NCBI RefSeq assembly: GCF_030698145.1
Contig: NZ_JAUYNW010000017.1
Location: 1 to 64,000, forward strand
DNA: 64,000 bases
Direction: 5' to 3'
Origin: Phenylobacterium sp.
GTDB taxonomy: Bacteria; Pseudomonadota; Alphaproteobacteria; Caulobacterales; Caulobacteraceae
The notes under the pieces were generated by a model. That model worked only from the letters and a program-made list of their open reading frames with translations, did not search any database and was not told the origin of the DNA. Shown piece by piece: positions 27,295-37,638 of this stretch. Position 1 is the first letter of the stretch; every line of letters starts with the position of its first letter. A program made the position numbers and the translations under genes.

Positions 27295-27304
27295 GGCTCG
27301 TCAA
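27291..27304. promoter_or_regulatory. FixK/FNR-type box TTGAGGCTCGTCAA overlapping the fixJ stop codon
   Basis: Exact TTGA-N6-TCAA; TGA at 27292-27294. Confidence 0.7.
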
Positions 27305-27363
27305 GGCGGCGCGGGGCGGAGCAGGTAATCTGACCTCTCAACGTCCTCTTCCGCCGACAGGCC

Positions 27364-27741
27364 ATGTTAAACCGCCTTCATTCCAGACCGACGATCCTGC
27401 TGGTCGATGACGATGCGGCCTTGCGCGCGGCCCTGAAGTTCAATCTCGAGATCGAGGGGTTCGACGTCGAGACCTGCGAGAGCGGCGAAGCCCTGCTGCT
27501 GCGCAACCTTCCGGCCGGTCCTGCCTGCATGGTGCTCGACTACAATCTTCCCGGCATCACCGGCCTGGAGGCGCTGGTCCAACTTCGTCACCGGCAGGTG
27601 GATATCCCGGCGCTGATTATCACCAGCACCCCGTCCCCGAATGTGCGCGAGAGGATCAGGGCGGCCGGGGCCGGCCTCATCGAGAAGCCGCTGCTGGGCG
27701 ACGGCCTGGTGAGCGGCATCCGCGAAGCGCTGGCCCGCTAG
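27364..27741 (+). CDS. Single-domain response regulator, FixT-like candidate
   Basis: TILLVDDDAALRAAL, CMVLDYNLPGITGLEAL, LIEKPLLGD; no output domain; follows fixLJ. Confidence 0.8.
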   Translation: MLNRLHSRPTILLVDDDAALRAALKFNLEIEGFDVETCESGEALLLRNLPAGPACMVLDYNLPGITGLEALVQLRHRQVDIPALIITSTPSPNVRERIRAAGAGLIEKPLLGDGLVSGIREALAR

Positions 27742-28319
27742 GTCCCCGCCGCCCCGTGACGTTCCATCGCCGCCAGCCAGCGCCGCCGCGTGCGGGGCCC
27801 GGCCGTCTCCACCTCACCGATGATTGCATGCCGGATCGGCTTGAAGCCGGAGATCCAAAGAACGCCCTTCTCCAGGCTTTTCAGACCGTTCGCGCCGAAG
27901 ACCACCCGGAAAATCATCGCCGGCATGCCCATCGTCACCACCACGCGCGCGGATTTGCCCTTGAGCAGTCCGGATGGCGGCGCCCCCGGTGGGCTCAAGG
28001 CTACGCCGTAGCGAAACACCTGCTCCAGAAAACCCTTGAAGAGGGCCGGCGGCCCGCCCAGCCACAGCGGATGCACGATCACTAGGTGGTCCGCCCAGCG
28101 GAGCGCTTGCTGCGCCTCGAGGATGGCCGGGTGCGCGGCCTCGGACATGAACTCATCCGTCGTGCGCACCAGGGGAAAGTCCAGAGCCCCGACGTCGATG
28201 CGCCGGACCTGATGGCCTGCGCTGCTCGCCCCGCGGCCATAGGCGTTGGCCAGCGCCGCGCAGAGCCGTTCGCCGCGCGGATCGGGATGGCCGTTGAGAA
28301 CCAGAATGTTCTTGGCCAT
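27738..28319 (-). CDS. NAD(P)H-dependent oxidoreductase, flavodoxin-like fold
   Basis: KNILVLNGHPDPRGERLCAALANAY, VIVHPLWLGGPPALFKGFLEQVFRYG. Confidence 0.9.
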   Translation of the reverse strand: MAKNILVLNGHPDPRGERLCAALANAYGRGASSAGHQVRRIDVGALDFPLVRTTDEFMSEAAHPAILEAQQALRWADHLVIVHPLWLGGPPALFKGFLEQVFRYGVALSPPGAPPSGLLKGKSARVVVTMGMPAMIFRVVFGANGLKSLEKGVLWISGFKPIRHAIIGEVETAGPRTRRRWLAAMERHGAAGT

Positions 28320-29665
28320 TAGAGCGCCTTCGAATGGCGGCCCTCAGCCGCCGCGAAATGCTGGTCGAACACCGTGCAGATCGTGCGAACCACAAGCCGC
28401 CCAATTTCGGTGACGCTCACCCGGCCGCCGTCGCAGATGACGAGCCCGTCGCGCTCGAAGGCCCGCAGCCGCGCGAGCTCGCGGCTCAATTCACCGAGCT
28501 CCCGGTTGTGCCGCTCGCAGATGTCGAAGAGGTCCACCTGGAACTCGCACATCAGACGTTCGATGATTTCGCCGCGGAAGCGATCCTCGCGGGTCACGGC
28601 CACGCCGCGCGCGACCGGCAGCTCGCCCTTGGCGACCAGTTCGCGCCAGCCGAGCTCCGGCGTGACGTTCTGGACGAAGCCTTGCGGCAGGCTGCCGATC
28701 GCCGAGGCCCCGAGGCCCAGCAGGGTCCCCGCCCCGTCGGCGGTGTAGCCCTGGAAGTTACGGCGCAACCGGCCTTCGGCCTGGGCCCGCGCCAGGTCGT
28801 CGCTCGGCAGGGCGAAGTGGTCGAGGCCGATCCGGACATAGCCTTCGGCGACGAGCCGCTCGGCGGCGGCCTCGCTCTGGTCGAGCCGTTCGGCGGGACC
28901 GGGCAGCGCCGCCTCGTGGATGAGCTGTTGATGGGTCTTCATCCAGGGCACGTGGGCGTAACCGAACAGCGCCAGGCGTTCGGGACGCAGGGGCAGCACC
29001 TGGTCGAGGGTGGAGAGGGTGTTGGCCACCGTCTGATGCGGCAGGCCGTACATGAGGTCGAGATTGATCGAGGCCACGCCGGCTTCGCGCAGCCAGCCCA
29101 TGCAACGAGCCACCTCCTCGAGGCTGCCCTGACGGTTCACGGCGTCCTGCACCCGCGGCGACAGGTTCTGCACGCCAAGGCTCGCCCGGCTCAGGCCGTA
29201 ACCGGCCGCGGCCCGCACCCATTCGGGGGTCAGGCCCGGCGGATCGATCTCAGCGGCGACTTCGAGTCCCGGCTGAAGGCGAAACACCCGCCCGAGCCCG
29301 CCGAACAGCATGGCCAGTTCGTCGACCGTCAGCATGTTGGGCGTGCCGCCGCCGAGATGGATCGCTCCGGCGTCGAGCTTCCCAGGCAGCGCCCGTTTCA
29401 GCAGCGCCAGCTCGTCCATCAGATAGCCCACATAGTCGGCCACCGGACCGTGGCGCCGCACCGCGCGGGTGTTGCAGCCGCAGTACCAGCACAGGCGCGA
29501 GCAGAAGGGGATGTGGACGTAGATCGAGACCGGATCGGCCGTCGGCAGATCACGCAGCCAGGTCCGATAGAGGGCGGCGTCGACGGCGGGCGTGAACTGA
29601 ACGGCGGTCGGGTAGCTGGTGTAGCGCGGCGCGCGCCCATCGTACTGGGCGACCAGGTCGGCCAT
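28319..29665 (-). CDS. hemN: Oxygen-independent coproporphyrinogen III oxidase
   Basis: RYTSYPTAVQF, radical-SAM IPFCSRLCWYCGCN, HLGGGTPNML; an alternative TTG start exists at 29704. Confidence 0.94.
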   Translation of the reverse strand: MADLVAQYDGRAPRYTSYPTAVQFTPAVDAALYRTWLRDLPTADPVSIYVHIPFCSRLCWYCGCNTRAVRRHGPVADYVGYLMDELALLKRALPGKLDAGAIHLGGGTPNMLTVDELAMLFGGLGRVFRLQPGLEVAAEIDPPGLTPEWVRAAAGYGLSRASLGVQNLSPRVQDAVNRQGSLEEVARCMGWLREAGVASINLDLMYGLPHQTVANTLSTLDQVLPLRPERLALFGYAHVPWMKTHQQLIHEAALPGPAERLDQSEAAAERLVAEGYVRIGLDHFALPSDDLARAQAEGRLRRNFQGYTADGAGTLLGLGASAIGSLPQGFVQNVTPELGWRELVAKGELPVARGVAVTREDRFRGEIIERLMCEFQVDLFDICERHNRELGELSRELARLRAFERDGLVICDGGRVSVTEIGRLVVRTICTVFDQHFAAAEGRHSKAL

Positions 29666-29755
29666 GGAGGGCGCGGGCGAATAGGTCGACTGGACGGCGG
29701 TCAAGGGCGGCTCCTGTGTCTGGCCGCCAGCTTGGCGATCTGGCCATCCGGCGCC

Positions 29756-29769
29756 GTGACATCGGTCAA
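29756..29769. promoter_or_regulatory. FixK/FNR-type box (minus strand TTGACCGATGTCAC) overlapping the ccoS stop codon
   Basis: One mismatch to TTGA-N6-TCAA; upstream of hemN. Confidence 0.6.
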
Positions 29770-29930
29770 TCGCCGGCCAGGGGCGCGTCCTCGGGGTCCT
29801 TGGCCAGGATGCGCTCGGCGTCCCCAATCGGATCGTCGTACTGGCCGCTCCCGAGCGTCCACCTGAAGGCGGCGAGGCCGAGGAGGGCCAGGAAGACCGA
29901 GGCCGGCGCCAGGAAGATCAGGATGTCCAT
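29766..29930 (-). CDS. ccoS: Cytochrome cbb3 oxidase maturation protein CcoS/FixS
   Basis: MDILIFLAPASVFLALLGLAAFRWTLGSGQYDDPIGDAERIL. Confidence 0.93.
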   Translation of the reverse strand: MDILIFLAPASVFLALLGLAAFRWTLGSGQYDDPIGDAERILAKDPEDAPLAGD

Positions 29931-32107
29931 CGCCGACCGCCTCCGCCGCCCATGCGCAGGGCGTTGAGCGTCACGGCCAGCGAGGAGCCCGACATCGCCA
30001 GGGCCGCGACGAAGGGGTTGATCAGGCCTGCCATGGCCGCCGGGGCGGCGATCAGGTTGTAGGCCGCCGCGAAGCCGAAGTTCTGCAGCGCCCGCCGCCG
30101 CGCCGTCCGCGCCGTGTCGATGGCCGTCACCACAGCGTCGAGCCCCTCGCCCGAGAACACCAGGTCCGCCGCATTCTGACTGGCGTCCAGGGCCGTGCCA
30201 GGCGCCATGGCGGCATGGGCGTTGGCGAGCGCGGCGGTGTCGTTGAGCCCGTCGCCGATCATCAGCACGCGCCGGCCCTCGGCCGTCCGCTGCGCGACGA
30301 CCTGCGACTTCTCGGCCGGGGTGAGACCGGCGCGCCAGGCGGTCACCCCGACGGCCTTCGCGACACGTCGAACCGGATCCAAGCCGTCGCCGGACAGAAT
30401 CTCGACGCTCAGTCCGCGCGCCAGCAGGGCCTGGACCGTGGCGACGGCGTCCGCCCTGAGCTGATCCTGGAAGACGTAGCGGATCTTGGGCTCGCCCTCG
30501 ATCACCAGCCACAGCTCCGTCTCGCTGGGCTGCGCGCCGGTCACGCCCACGAACGCGGCCCGGCCCAGGCGGGCCCGGCGTCCGCGGATGAAGCCCTCGA
30601 CGCCCTGGCCCGGCGTCTCGATCACCTTGTCGGCCAAAATCGTGGGGCCGGCTTCTAGGGCGAGCGCGCGAGCCAACGGATGGGCCGAGGCCCGCGCCAG
30701 GGGCGCGGCCATGGCCACGGCCGCGGGGACGGGATCGACCAGGCGTGGACGGCCCAGGGTCAGGACACCGGTCTTGTCGAGGATGACATGGTCGATCTCG
30801 GCCAGCCGCTCCAGGGCGGCGCCGGACTTCACCAACACGCCGCAGCGGAAGAGCCGCGCCGAGGCGCTGACCTGCACCGCGGGGACCGCGAGGCCGAGCG
30901 CGCAGGGACAGGTGATGATCAGGACGGCCACGGCCCGCAGCAGCGCCTCCCGTGGCCCCATCCCCAGGACCATGCAGCCGGCGAAGGTCATCGCCGCGGC
31001 GCTGTGCACCACCGGCACATAGAGGGCCGCGGCCTGGTCTGCGAGTTGGACGTAGCGGGAGCGCGACTGCGCGCCGGCCTCCACCAGCCGGGCGATGTCG
31101 GCGATGGCGGAATCCTCTGAGGTGGCCGTAGCCAGCAGGCGCAAGGTCCCCGTTAGATTGAGCGCGCCGGCCCGGCACGTGTCGCCGACGCGGGCCAGGA
31201 CAGGCGCCGTCTCGCCTGTGAGCAGGGCGTTGTCGAGGGACGACTGGCCCGCCTCGATCCGACCGTCCACCGGAATGCGGTCGCCCGGCCGGACCAGAAG
31301 GTGATCGCCAGGAACGATGTCGCCGATCGGTCGACGATGTTCCTGCCCGTCGGGGCCGATGACGGCGGCGACCGGCGCCTGGAGCGCCAGGATGTCGCCG
31401 GCCGCGCTGCGGGCCCGGGCGCGCAGGCGATGATCCAGCCACCGGCCGATGAGCAGCAGGAAGAGCAGCGAGACCGCCGCGTCGAAATATGTGTCGGCGC
31501 CGCCCAGCACGGTCTCGACGAAGCTGATGGCGAGAGTCAGCAGGACGCCTATGGAGATCGGCACATCCATATTGGCCCGGCCGGCCTTGAGCGAGCGCCA
31601 GGCCGAGGTGAAGAACGGCATGCCGGCATAGACCGCGCAGGGCGCGCCGACCGCCGCGCTCATCCACTGCATCATGGTCCGCATCGCCGGACCCAGTTCC
31701 TGGCCGAACAGCCCCGCCCAGATCGGCACGGAGAACATCATGGCGTTGCCGGCCCCAAAGGCGGCCACGCCGAGCGCCATGGCCAGGCGACGCCCCTCGG
31801 CGTCGTGCGCCGCGGCGGCCCCGGCCGGATCGAAGGGCGTGGCGGGATAGCCGAGGCGGCCGAGGGTATCGAGAACCTCGGACACGTCGCTCGCCCCATC
31901 GTCGAACACCACCGACAACTTGCCGGTGGTCAGATTCATGCGCGCCGAGGCGACGTTGGACAGCGTCCCCACCTCGCGTTCGATCTTGGAGATGCAGCCG
32001 GCGCAACGGGCGCCTCGCACCAGGAGCTCAAGGCGCTGGCCGCCGCCATCCGGACGCAGGAAGGCGGAATAGTCCTGGTGCGGCGTGAATTCGGAAATCA
32101 GGGCCAT
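29918..32107 (-). CDS. ccoI: Copper-translocating P-type ATPase CcoI/FixI
   Basis: GARCAGCISKIE metal site, CPCALGLAVPAVQVSA, DKTGVLTLG, MIGDGLNDTAAL. Confidence 0.95.
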   Translation of the reverse strand: MALISEFTPHQDYSAFLRPDGGGQRLELLVRGARCAGCISKIEREVGTLSNVASARMNLTTGKLSVVFDDGASDVSEVLDTLGRLGYPATPFDPAGAAAAHDAEGRRLAMALGVAAFGAGNAMMFSVPIWAGLFGQELGPAMRTMMQWMSAAVGAPCAVYAGMPFFTSAWRSLKAGRANMDVPISIGVLLTLAISFVETVLGGADTYFDAAVSLLFLLLIGRWLDHRLRARARSAAGDILALQAPVAAVIGPDGQEHRRPIGDIVPGDHLLVRPGDRIPVDGRIEAGQSSLDNALLTGETAPVLARVGDTCRAGALNLTGTLRLLATATSEDSAIADIARLVEAGAQSRSRYVQLADQAAALYVPVVHSAAAMTFAGCMVLGMGPREALLRAVAVLIITCPCALGLAVPAVQVSASARLFRCGVLVKSGAALERLAEIDHVILDKTGVLTLGRPRLVDPVPAAVAMAAPLARASAHPLARALALEAGPTILADKVIETPGQGVEGFIRGRRARLGRAAFVGVTGAQPSETELWLVIEGEPKIRYVFQDQLRADAVATVQALLARGLSVEILSGDGLDPVRRVAKAVGVTAWRAGLTPAEKSQVVAQRTAEGRRVLMIGDGLNDTAALANAHAAMAPGTALDASQNAADLVFSGEGLDAVVTAIDTARTARRRALQNFGFAAAYNLIAAPAAMAGLINPFVAALAMSGSSLAVTLNALRMGGGGGRRWTS

Positions 32108-32583
32108 GTCAGACGACGCTCGGCTTCAAAGGGCGCGGCCTGCGGACCGGCGGCCGTGAACCGCAGGTCCCAAGCGCCGGGCGCCGGGGAGGCGGGCGCG
32201 GCGTAGCGCCCGGGCGAAACCTCGGTGAAGTCGAGGACGATGCGCCCGGCCTCGGTGGCCGGCCGCTGCAGGTCGCCCGACAGCGTCAGGCCTCGGATCG
32301 GCCGGCCGGTCTGGTCAACGATCTCGACCTCGACCCGACCCTGGGCGGGCGCGGCCAGGGCGCGCCAGCCAAGCGCGGACTGGGCTTTCAGCCGCGCAAC
32401 GGAACGGTTGTGCCGTAGACCGTCTTCGTAGGGGGTCGCCGAGACCTGGCCCGGGAAGGTGCGATAGGCGGTGACGACGAAGACCATGTCGACGGCGATC
32501 ACGATGCCGAAAAACGCGACGACGGCGATGAGGACATGCCAGCCGGTCACACGAAAGCCGGCGGCGGGCGGGGCTGGATTCAT
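32098..32583 (-). CDS. fixH: FixH family protein
   Basis: VTGWHVLIAVVAFFGIVIAVDMVFVVTAYRTFPG; located between fixG and fixI. Confidence 0.92.
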   Translation of the reverse strand: MNPAPPAAGFRVTGWHVLIAVVAFFGIVIAVDMVFVVTAYRTFPGQVSATPYEDGLRHNRSVARLKAQSALGWRALAAPAQGRVEVEIVDQTGRPIRGLTLSGDLQRPATEAGRIVLDFTEVSPGRYAAPASPAPGAWDLRFTAAGPQAAPFEAERRLTWP

Positions 32584-34076
32584 GGCGTGTTCGCGGCTCC
32601 CGACAGGAAGGTGGTTTGGGCGCGCGCCTCGGCCGTTGGGGTGCGGACGACAAAGCTCGCGGGCAGGTTGGGCGCCCTGAGGGCCTGGGGCGGCAGGGTG
32701 ACGAACACCCGCAGCGCCCGGACCTCGTTGGCAGGCGCCACGACGCTCAGGCTGGCGCCGCTTGAAGCCGCGGCCGGGGTCTTGATCATGGCGCCCGCGG
32801 GGCCGTCGAAGCCGACGGTCACGGTCTCATCCTCGAAGCCGCGATTGACGATCTTGAGCGTGTAGCCGTTGCGCACCGCCCCATCGTGCAGGCGCACGAA
32901 CACCGGGTTGCGGTCGCGCAGCACGTGGAGGTCGAGGGTTGTCCGGACGCTGAACCCCCAGGCCATGGCGCCCGACACCGCGGCCAGGGCGACGCCATAG
33001 AACACGGTCCGGGGACGCACCAGCTTGTAGACGGCGGGCCGGCCCTGGTCGCGCGCCTCGACCGCGGCGTCGGTGTCGAAGGCGATCAGACCGGTGGGAC
33101 GTCCGACCCGGACCATGATCTCATCGCAGGCGTCGATGCAGAGCCCGCAATTGATGCACTCGAGCTGCGGCCCGTCGCGAATATCGATCCCCATCGGGCA
33201 GGCGGTGACGCACTGGGTGCAGTCCACGCAGTCGCCCCGCCCGGCCCAGTCGGCGCCCTTCTTGTGCGCCCCGCGCGGTTCGCCCCGGTCGTAGCGATAG
33301 GTGACCTGCAGCGAATGCTCGTCGAGCATCGCCCCCTGGATGCGGGGCCAGGGGCACATGTAGGTGCAGACCTGCTCGCGCATGAACCCGGCGAAGACGT
33401 AAGTCGTGAAGGTCAACAGGGCGCAGAAGATGTAGCCGGTGAGCGGCCCTTGCCCGATCCAGAAGGTGCGGATCAGGGTCGGCGCGTCGTGGAAGTAGAA
33501 GATCCAGGCGCCGCCGGTGCCGAAAGCGATCCCCAGCCAGACCGCATGCTTGCCGATCTTTCGCCAGGCCTTGTTCAGCGACCAGGGCGCCGCGTCCAGC
33601 CGCATGCGCGCGTTGCGGTCGCCCTCGAACAATCGCTCCACATGGATGAACAGGTCGGTCCAGACCGTCTGGGGACAGGAGTAGCCGCACCACAGCCGCC
33701 CGAAGAGCGCGTTGCTGAGGAACAGGACCAGGGCGGCGAGCACCAGCAGTCCGGTCAGGAAATAGACCTCTTGCGGCCAGAGCTGGATCCAGAAGAAATA
33801 GAACCGCCGGCCCGCGAAATCGACCAGCACCGCCTGGTCGGGCAGGGTTCCCGGCCGCTCCCAGCGGATCCAGGGCGTGACGTAGTAGATGGTCAGCGTG
33901 GCGATCAGCAGCGCCCACTTGATGGCGCGCCAGCGGCCGTGGACCAGCTTGGGATAGATTGGTTGGCGCGGCTTGTAGAGCCCGGTCACATAGGCCGGAC
34001 CGCGCGCCTTGGCCGCCGCCGAGACCGGCGAGGTCCTGGCGGCGGTAGGGCCCGACCGGTCGATCACCACGGTCAT
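32580..34076 (-). CDS. ccoG: Cytochrome c oxidase accessory protein CcoG/FixG
   Basis: CGYSCPQTVWTDLF, CTYMCPWPRIQGAM, CVDCTQCVTACPMGIDIRDG, CINCGLCIDACD. Confidence 0.95.
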   Translation of the reverse strand: MTVVIDRSGPTAARTSPVSAAAKARGPAYVTGLYKPRQPIYPKLVHGRWRAIKWALLIATLTIYYVTPWIRWERPGTLPDQAVLVDFAGRRFYFFWIQLWPQEVYFLTGLLVLAALVLFLSNALFGRLWCGYSCPQTVWTDLFIHVERLFEGDRNARMRLDAAPWSLNKAWRKIGKHAVWLGIAFGTGGAWIFYFHDAPTLIRTFWIGQGPLTGYIFCALLTFTTYVFAGFMREQVCTYMCPWPRIQGAMLDEHSLQVTYRYDRGEPRGAHKKGADWAGRGDCVDCTQCVTACPMGIDIRDGPQLECINCGLCIDACDEIMVRVGRPTGLIAFDTDAAVEARDQGRPAVYKLVRPRTVFYGVALAAVSGAMAWGFSVRTTLDLHVLRDRNPVFVRLHDGAVRNGYTLKIVNRGFEDETVTVGFDGPAGAMIKTPAAASSGASLSVVAPANEVRALRVFVTLPPQALRAPNLPASFVVRTPTAEARAQTTFLSGAANTP

Positions 34077-34083
34077 CGCCGGA

Positions 34084-34950
34084 CTATCGCCCTCCGGCGT
34101 TGGCGTGGATGTAGACGGCGAGCGCCTTGAGGGTTTCGGGGTCGAAGCGGTCCTTCCAGGCCGGCATGACGCCGCCCTGCCCATTCCAGATCTGGTCGTG
34201 GATGGCCTGGCGGCCGGAGCCGTACAGCCACTCCTGGTCGGTCAAATTGGGCGCGCCCTGCTTCTGGTCGCCCAGCCCCTTCACCCCGTGGCACGAGACG
34301 CACTGGGCCACATAGACCGGCGCGGCGCGCCGGACGGCGGCGACATCGGCCGGGCGATGCGACAGCGCCACCACGAACTCCGTCAGGTCGTCCACCTGGG
34401 CCGAGGTCAGCATCTGGTCGCGCCCGAAGGCCGGCATCTGGGAGAACCTCGCATCGGGGCCGCCCGATCGGACGCCGACCTGGATGGTCCGGTGGATGTC
34501 CGCGAGCTCGCCGCCCCAGAGCCAGACGTCGTCGCGCAGGTTGGCGTAGCCCTTGGCGCCGACCCCGCCCGTGCCATGGCAGGTGGCGCAGTTGTCGCCG
34601 AACACCGACTGGCCGACCGCCTGGGCGTAGGCCTGCAGTTCTGGATCGCGCTCGATCTCGTCGAGCGAGGCGGTGCGCAGGCGGGCCGCCTGGGCGCCGC
34701 GCACGGCTGTCAGGGCCTGGAGTTCGCCGACGACCGCCTGGCGGTCGGACTGTCCCAGGATCCCCTTGGAATAGCCGGTCAGGCCCGGCCAGGACGGCAT
34801 CAGCACCCAGTAGACCACGGCCACGGCGATGCTGGCGTAGAACACCCAGAGCCACCAGCGCGGCAGGGGATTGTCCAGTTCGCGGATGCCGTCCCACTCG
34901 TGGCCCGTGGTCTCGACGCCCGCGACCTCGTCGGACTCACGCTTCGACAT
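34084..34950 (-). CDS. ccoP: cbb3-type cytochrome c oxidase subunit III (diheme)
   Basis: LDNPLPRWWLWVFYASI, heme motifs CATCHG and CVSCHG. Confidence 0.96.
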   Translation of the reverse strand: MSKRESDEVAGVETTGHEWDGIRELDNPLPRWWLWVFYASIAVAVVYWVLMPSWPGLTGYSKGILGQSDRQAVVGELQALTAVRGAQAARLRTASLDEIERDPELQAYAQAVGQSVFGDNCATCHGTGGVGAKGYANLRDDVWLWGGELADIHRTIQVGVRSGGPDARFSQMPAFGRDQMLTSAQVDDLTEFVVALSHRPADVAAVRRAAPVYVAQCVSCHGVKGLGDQKQGAPNLTDQEWLYGSGRQAIHDQIWNGQGGVMPAWKDRFDPETLKALAVYIHANAGGR

Positions 34951-35116
34951 CGGGATCCTCATGGTTTTGCAGGGGAAGGTGGGCCAGGCGTCGGAACGCC
35001 TCGCGGTTCTTGGGCCACAGCGCGTAGAGAACCCCCGCGGCGAAGACGGCGCCGAAGTAGATCAGCCCGCCCTGCTGGGCGAACCGCGCCACGGTTTCGT
35101 AGGTGAGACCGCTCAT
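34937..35116 (-). CDS. ccoQ: cbb3-type cytochrome c oxidase subunit CcoQ
   Basis: Single-TM small protein [33 protein letters not shown] between ccoO and ccoP. Confidence 0.9.
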   Translation of the reverse strand: MSGLTYETVARFAQQGGLIYFGAVFAAGVLYALWPKNREAFRRLAHLPLQNHEDPDVEA

Positions 35117-35847
35117 CGCCGGTTCTCCGGGGCCTCGGCCTGGTAGGTCTTGAAGTCGACCAGGGTGCCCAGCATCTGGAGGTAGGCCACCAGGGCGTCC
35201 ATCTCGCTGACCTGGTCGGGATTCCCGTCGAAGTCGCGCTGCTGGGCCTTGGCGCCGTAGCGGGCCAGGAATTTGGCGGAGCCGGCGAAGGGGTCGGCCT
35301 GGGTCTCCAGGTCTTCCTTGGCGCTGTCGATCATCTCCTGGGTGTAGGGGACGCCGACCTTGTTCATGGCCCGGATCTTCGCCTGGATGTCGCGGTAATC
35401 GAGCGGCTTGTCCGCCAGGAAGGCGTAAGGCGGCATCACCGATTCCGGCACCACCGAGCGCGGGTCGATCAGGTGGTCGCGGTGCCAGGCGTCGGAGTAT
35501 TTTCCGCCCACCCGCGCCAAGTCTGGCCCGGTGCGCTTGGAGCCCCACTGGAAAGGGTGGTCGTACATGCTCTCGGCGGCGAGGCTGTAGTGGCCGTAGC
35601 GCTCCACCTCGTCGCGCAGGGGGCGGATCATCTGCGAGTGGCAGAGGTAGCAGCCCTCGCGGACATAGATGTCGCGGCCTTCGAGCTCGAGCGGTGTGTA
35701 GGGGCGTACGCCTTCCACCTTCTCGATCGTGCTCTCCAGGTAGAAGAGCGGCGCGATCTCGACCATGCCGCCGATGGAGACGACGATCAGGATGCCGAGG
35801 ACGAGCGGCAGCGAATTCCGCTCAAGCTTGCTGTGATGTTTCCACAT
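35113..35847 (-). CDS. ccoO: cbb3-type cytochrome c oxidase subunit II (monoheme)
   Basis: [31 protein letters not shown]. Confidence 0.96.
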   Translation of the reverse strand: MWKHHSKLERNSLPLVLGILIVVSIGGMVEIAPLFYLESTIEKVEGVRPYTPLELEGRDIYVREGCYLCHSQMIRPLRDEVERYGHYSLAAESMYDHPFQWGSKRTGPDLARVGGKYSDAWHRDHLIDPRSVVPESVMPPYAFLADKPLDYRDIQAKIRAMNKVGVPYTQEMIDSAKEDLETQADPFAGSAKFLARYGAKAQQRDFDGNPDQVSEMDALVAYLQMLGTLVDFKTYQAEAPENRR

Positions 35848-35858
35848 GGTCGGGTCCC

Positions 35859-37514
35859 CTACTCGGCCGCGACGAGCGCGGGGGCGGGACCGGCGGCCTG
35901 GGCGTCGGGCGCCCGGCTCGGCATGCGGATCGTACGCCACAGGTTGTAAGACATGATCAGCGCGCCGGAGAGGTACATGAGACCTCCGAGGGTGCGGATG
36001 ACGTTCTCGATGTGCTTGGCCGAGACGGTCTCGACGAACGAGTTGGCGAGGAAACCCTGCGGCGTGTACTCGCGCCACATCAGGCCTTCCATGATGCCGG
36101 AGACCCACATCGCGCAGATGTAGAGGACGATCCCCAGGGTCGCGATCCAGAAGTGCCACTCGGCCAGGGCGTTGGAGTAGAGCCGGTCCTTCTTCCACAG
36201 CCAAGGCACCAGGCAGTAGACCGCCCCGAACGAGATGAAGCCGACCCAGCCCAGGGCGCCGGAATGCACGTGCCCGATCGTCCAGTCGGTGTAGTGGCTG
36301 AGCGCGTTGACCTCGCGGATCGACATCAGCGGGCCTTCGAAGGTCGACATGCCGTAGAAGGCGATGGAGACCGCCATCATCCGTAGGACCGGATCGGTGC
36401 GAAGTTTGTCCCAGGCGCCCGAGAGCGTCATCAGGCCGTTGATCATCCCGCCCCAGGACGGCATCCACAGCATGATCGAGAAGGTCATGCCCAGCGTCTG
36501 GGCCCACTGCGGCAAGGCCGTGTAGTGGAGGTGGTGCGGACCCGCCCAGATGTAGATGAAGATCAGCGACCAGAAGTGGACGATGGACAGGCGGTACGAA
36601 TAGACCGGCCTCTCCGCGCGCTTCGGCACGAAGTAATACATCATCGCCAGGAAGCCGGCGGTGAGGAAGAAACCGACCGCGTTGTGGCCGTACCACCACT
36701 GGATCAGGGCGTCCTGGACGCCGGCGAACAGCGAATAGCTATGATGGCCTAGGAAGCTGACCGGCATGGCCAGGTTATTGACCACGTGCAGCAGGGCGAT
36801 GGTGACGATGAAGGCCAGGTAAAACCAGTTGGCCACATAGATATGCGGTTCTTTGCGCTTCCAGATCGTGCCCAGGAAGACCAGCAGATAGGCGACCCAG
36901 ACCACGGTCAGCCACAGATCGACGTACCACTCGGGCTCGGCGTATTCCCGCGACTGGGTGATGCCGGCCAGGTAGCCGGTGGCCGCCAGAACGATGAATA
37001 GTTGGTAGCCCCAGAAGACGAACCAGGGCCAGGCGCCGCCGGCCAGGCGCGCCCTGCAGGTGCGTTGCACGACATAGAACGAGGTTGCGATCAGGGCGTT
37101 GCCGCCGAAGGCGAAGATCACGCCCGAGGTGTGCAGGGGCCTAAGGCGCCCGAAGTTCAGCCAGCCCGCCTCAGGGAAGTAGAAGATGGTCGGCCAGGAC
37201 AGCTGGGCGGCGAGCACCACCCCCGCCAGCAGGCCAGCGATGGCCCAGAACATGGTGGCGATGACACCGGCGCGGACCACGCCGTCGGCGTACTGGTTCT
37301 GGGGAGAGCGGAACCGGCCCGACGACAGCCCCACCGTCATGGCGCTGAGCGCCGTAACGAAGGCGGCGATGAATATCCAGCCATGGAACCGGAACAGGCG
37401 GTCGTCGGAGAACGCCGTCGCCATGAGGGCGCCGAAGGCCAGTAGGCCCGTCAGCGCATAGAGCAGGACGGCGTTCAGGGGCGCCGTGTCGGTTTGTGCC
37501 GATTGAGTGGTCAT
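35859..37514 (-). CDS. ccoN: cbb3-type cytochrome c oxidase subunit I
   Basis: [71 protein letters not shown]. Confidence 0.96.
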   Translation of the reverse strand: MTTQSAQTDTAPLNAVLLYALTGLLAFGALMATAFSDDRLFRFHGWIFIAAFVTALSAMTVGLSSGRFRSPQNQYADGVVRAGVIATMFWAIAGLLAGVVLAAQLSWPTIFYFPEAGWLNFGRLRPLHTSGVIFAFGGNALIATSFYVVQRTCRARLAGGAWPWFVFWGYQLFIVLAATGYLAGITQSREYAEPEWYVDLWLTVVWVAYLLVFLGTIWKRKEPHIYVANWFYLAFIVTIALLHVVNNLAMPVSFLGHHSYSLFAGVQDALIQWWYGHNAVGFFLTAGFLAMMYYFVPKRAERPVYSYRLSIVHFWSLIFIYIWAGPHHLHYTALPQWAQTLGMTFSIMLWMPSWGGMINGLMTLSGAWDKLRTDPVLRMMAVSIAFYGMSTFEGPLMSIREVNALSHYTDWTIGHVHSGALGWVGFISFGAVYCLVPWLWKKDRLYSNALAEWHFWIATLGIVLYICAMWVSGIMEGLMWREYTPQGFLANSFVETVSAKHIENVIRTLGGLMYLSGALIMSYNLWRTIRMPSRAPDAQAAGPAPALVAAE

Positions 37515-37575
37515 GTTCTCCGCGAGTCGCTGCGATGCCCGGCCGCCAGTCTCACAATCGGCGGCCGGATGGCTT

Positions 37576-37589
37576 TGATTTCAGTCAAG
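37576..37589. promoter_or_regulatory. FixK/FNR-type box TTGATTTCAGTCAA
   Basis: Exact TTGA-N6-TCAA, 62 bp upstream of ccoN and 50 bp upstream of the divergent 37639 ORF. Confidence 0.85.
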
Positions 37590-37638
37590 GCCGACGCGTT
37601 CGCGCCTCGCGATCCTGTCGGGGAGTGGAGGAACACCC

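Noticed and set aside
29766-32006. 746-aa minus-strand ORF overlapping ccoI
   Set aside because: Alternate frame of ccoI; only its final 54 codons (ccoS) are supported
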